Source of the DNA: Silene noctiflora
Taxonomy: Eukaryota; Streptophyta; Magnoliopsida; Caryophyllales; Caryophyllaceae
Direction of reading: 5' to 3'
NCBI GenBank assembly: GCA_009801015.1
Contig: VHZZ01015743.1
Coordinates: forward strand, 6,299-36,461
Length of the DNA: 30,163 nucleotides
Shown: piece by piece, positions 29,395 through 30,163 of the stretch
Position numbering within the stretch: the stretch's first letter is position 1
Layout of the letters: each line of letters opens with the position of its first letter
The notes under the pieces: generated by a model
Seen by the model: the letters and a program-made list of their open reading frames with translations, nothing else
Told to the model about the DNA's origin: nothing
The model's database searches: none
Translations under genes and position numbers: made by a program

Positions 29395-29671
29395 CTCCCT
29401 CCGATTCAGACAGATGGTAACACTTACCTAAAATGGACGAACCACACCAATGATAACATACCATATTTGGCATGAAAAATGACTAAATTACCCATACATC
29501 CACCACCTATTTACAACTTTACCATTCACTCACCCACTCACAAACTACCTATTTAATCCACCTAAACTCATGTGGCCCAAATCAAACTTTCCTACTTTAC
29601 CCCTCACTTTTCCACTTTTTCCTAAATAACCACATTTTCCTTATGTTACAATTTGTCTGAATCGGAGAGAG
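29395..29671. mobile_element. 277-bp Stowaway-type MITE
   Basis: The left end CTCCCTCCGATTCAGACAGATGG continues to GTAACA. The reverse complement of the right end is CTCTCTCCGATTCAGACAAATTG continuing to TAACA, so about 28 bp match with few changes. The right flank is TA; the left flank is AT, so the target duplication is imperfect. There is no coding sequence. Related relics lie at 1300-1500. Confidence 0.85.
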
Positions 29672-30163
29672 TATTTTACACTTGATGTATACATATTTAA
29701 TTGGAGATATTAAAGAAAAATGTAATATGTTTTCTACTTTTGTATGTCGTTTATAATANTATANTGTATTACTTAATAATCATTACTTTTGTTTTGATTA
29801 TTCAAATGCACTCGCGATCACTGTGTACATACATACTCGTACACATACTCACTATTTAAACCTATTTAAACCTACCAAAATCTCATATTTATTCAATTTC
29901 TCGCAATATAATTTTTTTTTTCATTCTCACACTATAAAAACTTATCACTTANTAGTTTTCTTTAAGTTTTATTTTTAATAAATGCAATGATTCTTCCAAA
30001 TACATTTTTCTTAATGGATTTAATGGTCTAAGTTTTATTACCTTCTCACAATGTTCTTTTCCGTAAATGTAAGACATTGTGAGACACTCACTTTAATCAT
30101 CTCTACATATCCAAAATATTTCAATAAATATAATGAAAATTATACTCAATTGAAAGCATTTTT
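29672..30163. other. AT-rich right edge with ambiguous bases
   Basis: Non-coding AT-rich sequence with N at 29759, 29764 and 29952. It contains a tandem CTATTTAAAC pair (about 29850-29870). No gene or named element is visible. Confidence 0.6.

Noticed and set aside
1..30163. CRISPR array, prophage, operon or other bacterial system
   Set aside because: Spliced genes, a plant tRNA and plant MITEs show a nuclear plant sequence; no spaced direct-repeat array or bacterial gene was seen.

Overview
This is a piece of a plant nuclear genome. It is AT-rich and intron-rich, has canonical GT-AG introns, carries a plant-type tRNA-Ser(AGA), and is crowded with Stowaway-type MITEs (CTCCCTCC... ends, TA target sites) and other inverted-repeat elements. 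Three intron-split genes match angiosperm ER membrane lipid-pathway proteins. The sequence does not fix the species; a eudicot is likely. Three N characters near 29.76 kb and 29.95 kb show that this is an assembled contig.

Layout. 1-2435: repeats and AT-rich sequence, including a 22-bp tandem repeat at the left edge. 2436-11929 (+): ceramide glucosyltransferase (glucosylceramide synthase). Thirteen exons were reconstructed by reading the splice sites; they join without a break to 487 codons plus a stop, and only the short first exon (about 30 codons) was not found. Its introns carry MITEs, a 1.2-kb long-terminal-inverted-repeat element, a 402-bp GCGCC-rich element and a run of 44 C. 12762-17331 (-): cytochrome b5-like protein (CB5LP type), five exons, 123 aa, with a 3.3-kb last intron filled by a fold-back element and a MITE. 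19253-21224 (-): PIG-P subunit of the GPI-N-acetylglucosaminyltransferase, four exons, 171 aa. 22.3-26.6 kb: a decayed partial duplicate of the cytochrome b5-like gene (relics of exons 1 and 3) split by a 3.3-kb element. That element is a large near-palindrome whose two arms each hold the end of a hAT transposase. 26.6-30.2 kb: mostly non-coding, with one possible coding relic, the tRNA-Ser(AGA) at 27700-27781 (-), a TIR element, a Stowaway MITE, what looks like a Helitron 3' end at 28692, and another MITE.

How the genes relate. All three protein genes are expected to act in ER/Golgi membranes: sphingolipid glucosylation, cytochrome b5-type electron transfer, and the first step of GPI-anchor synthesis. 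Plant genes are transcribed one by one, so this is a neighbourhood and not an operon; any functional link is inference. I found no evidence of a new defence, toxin or biosynthetic system. The most unusual structures are the hAT-derived palindrome sitting inside a duplicated gene and a 38-bp exon duplication inside a ceramide glucosyltransferase intron.
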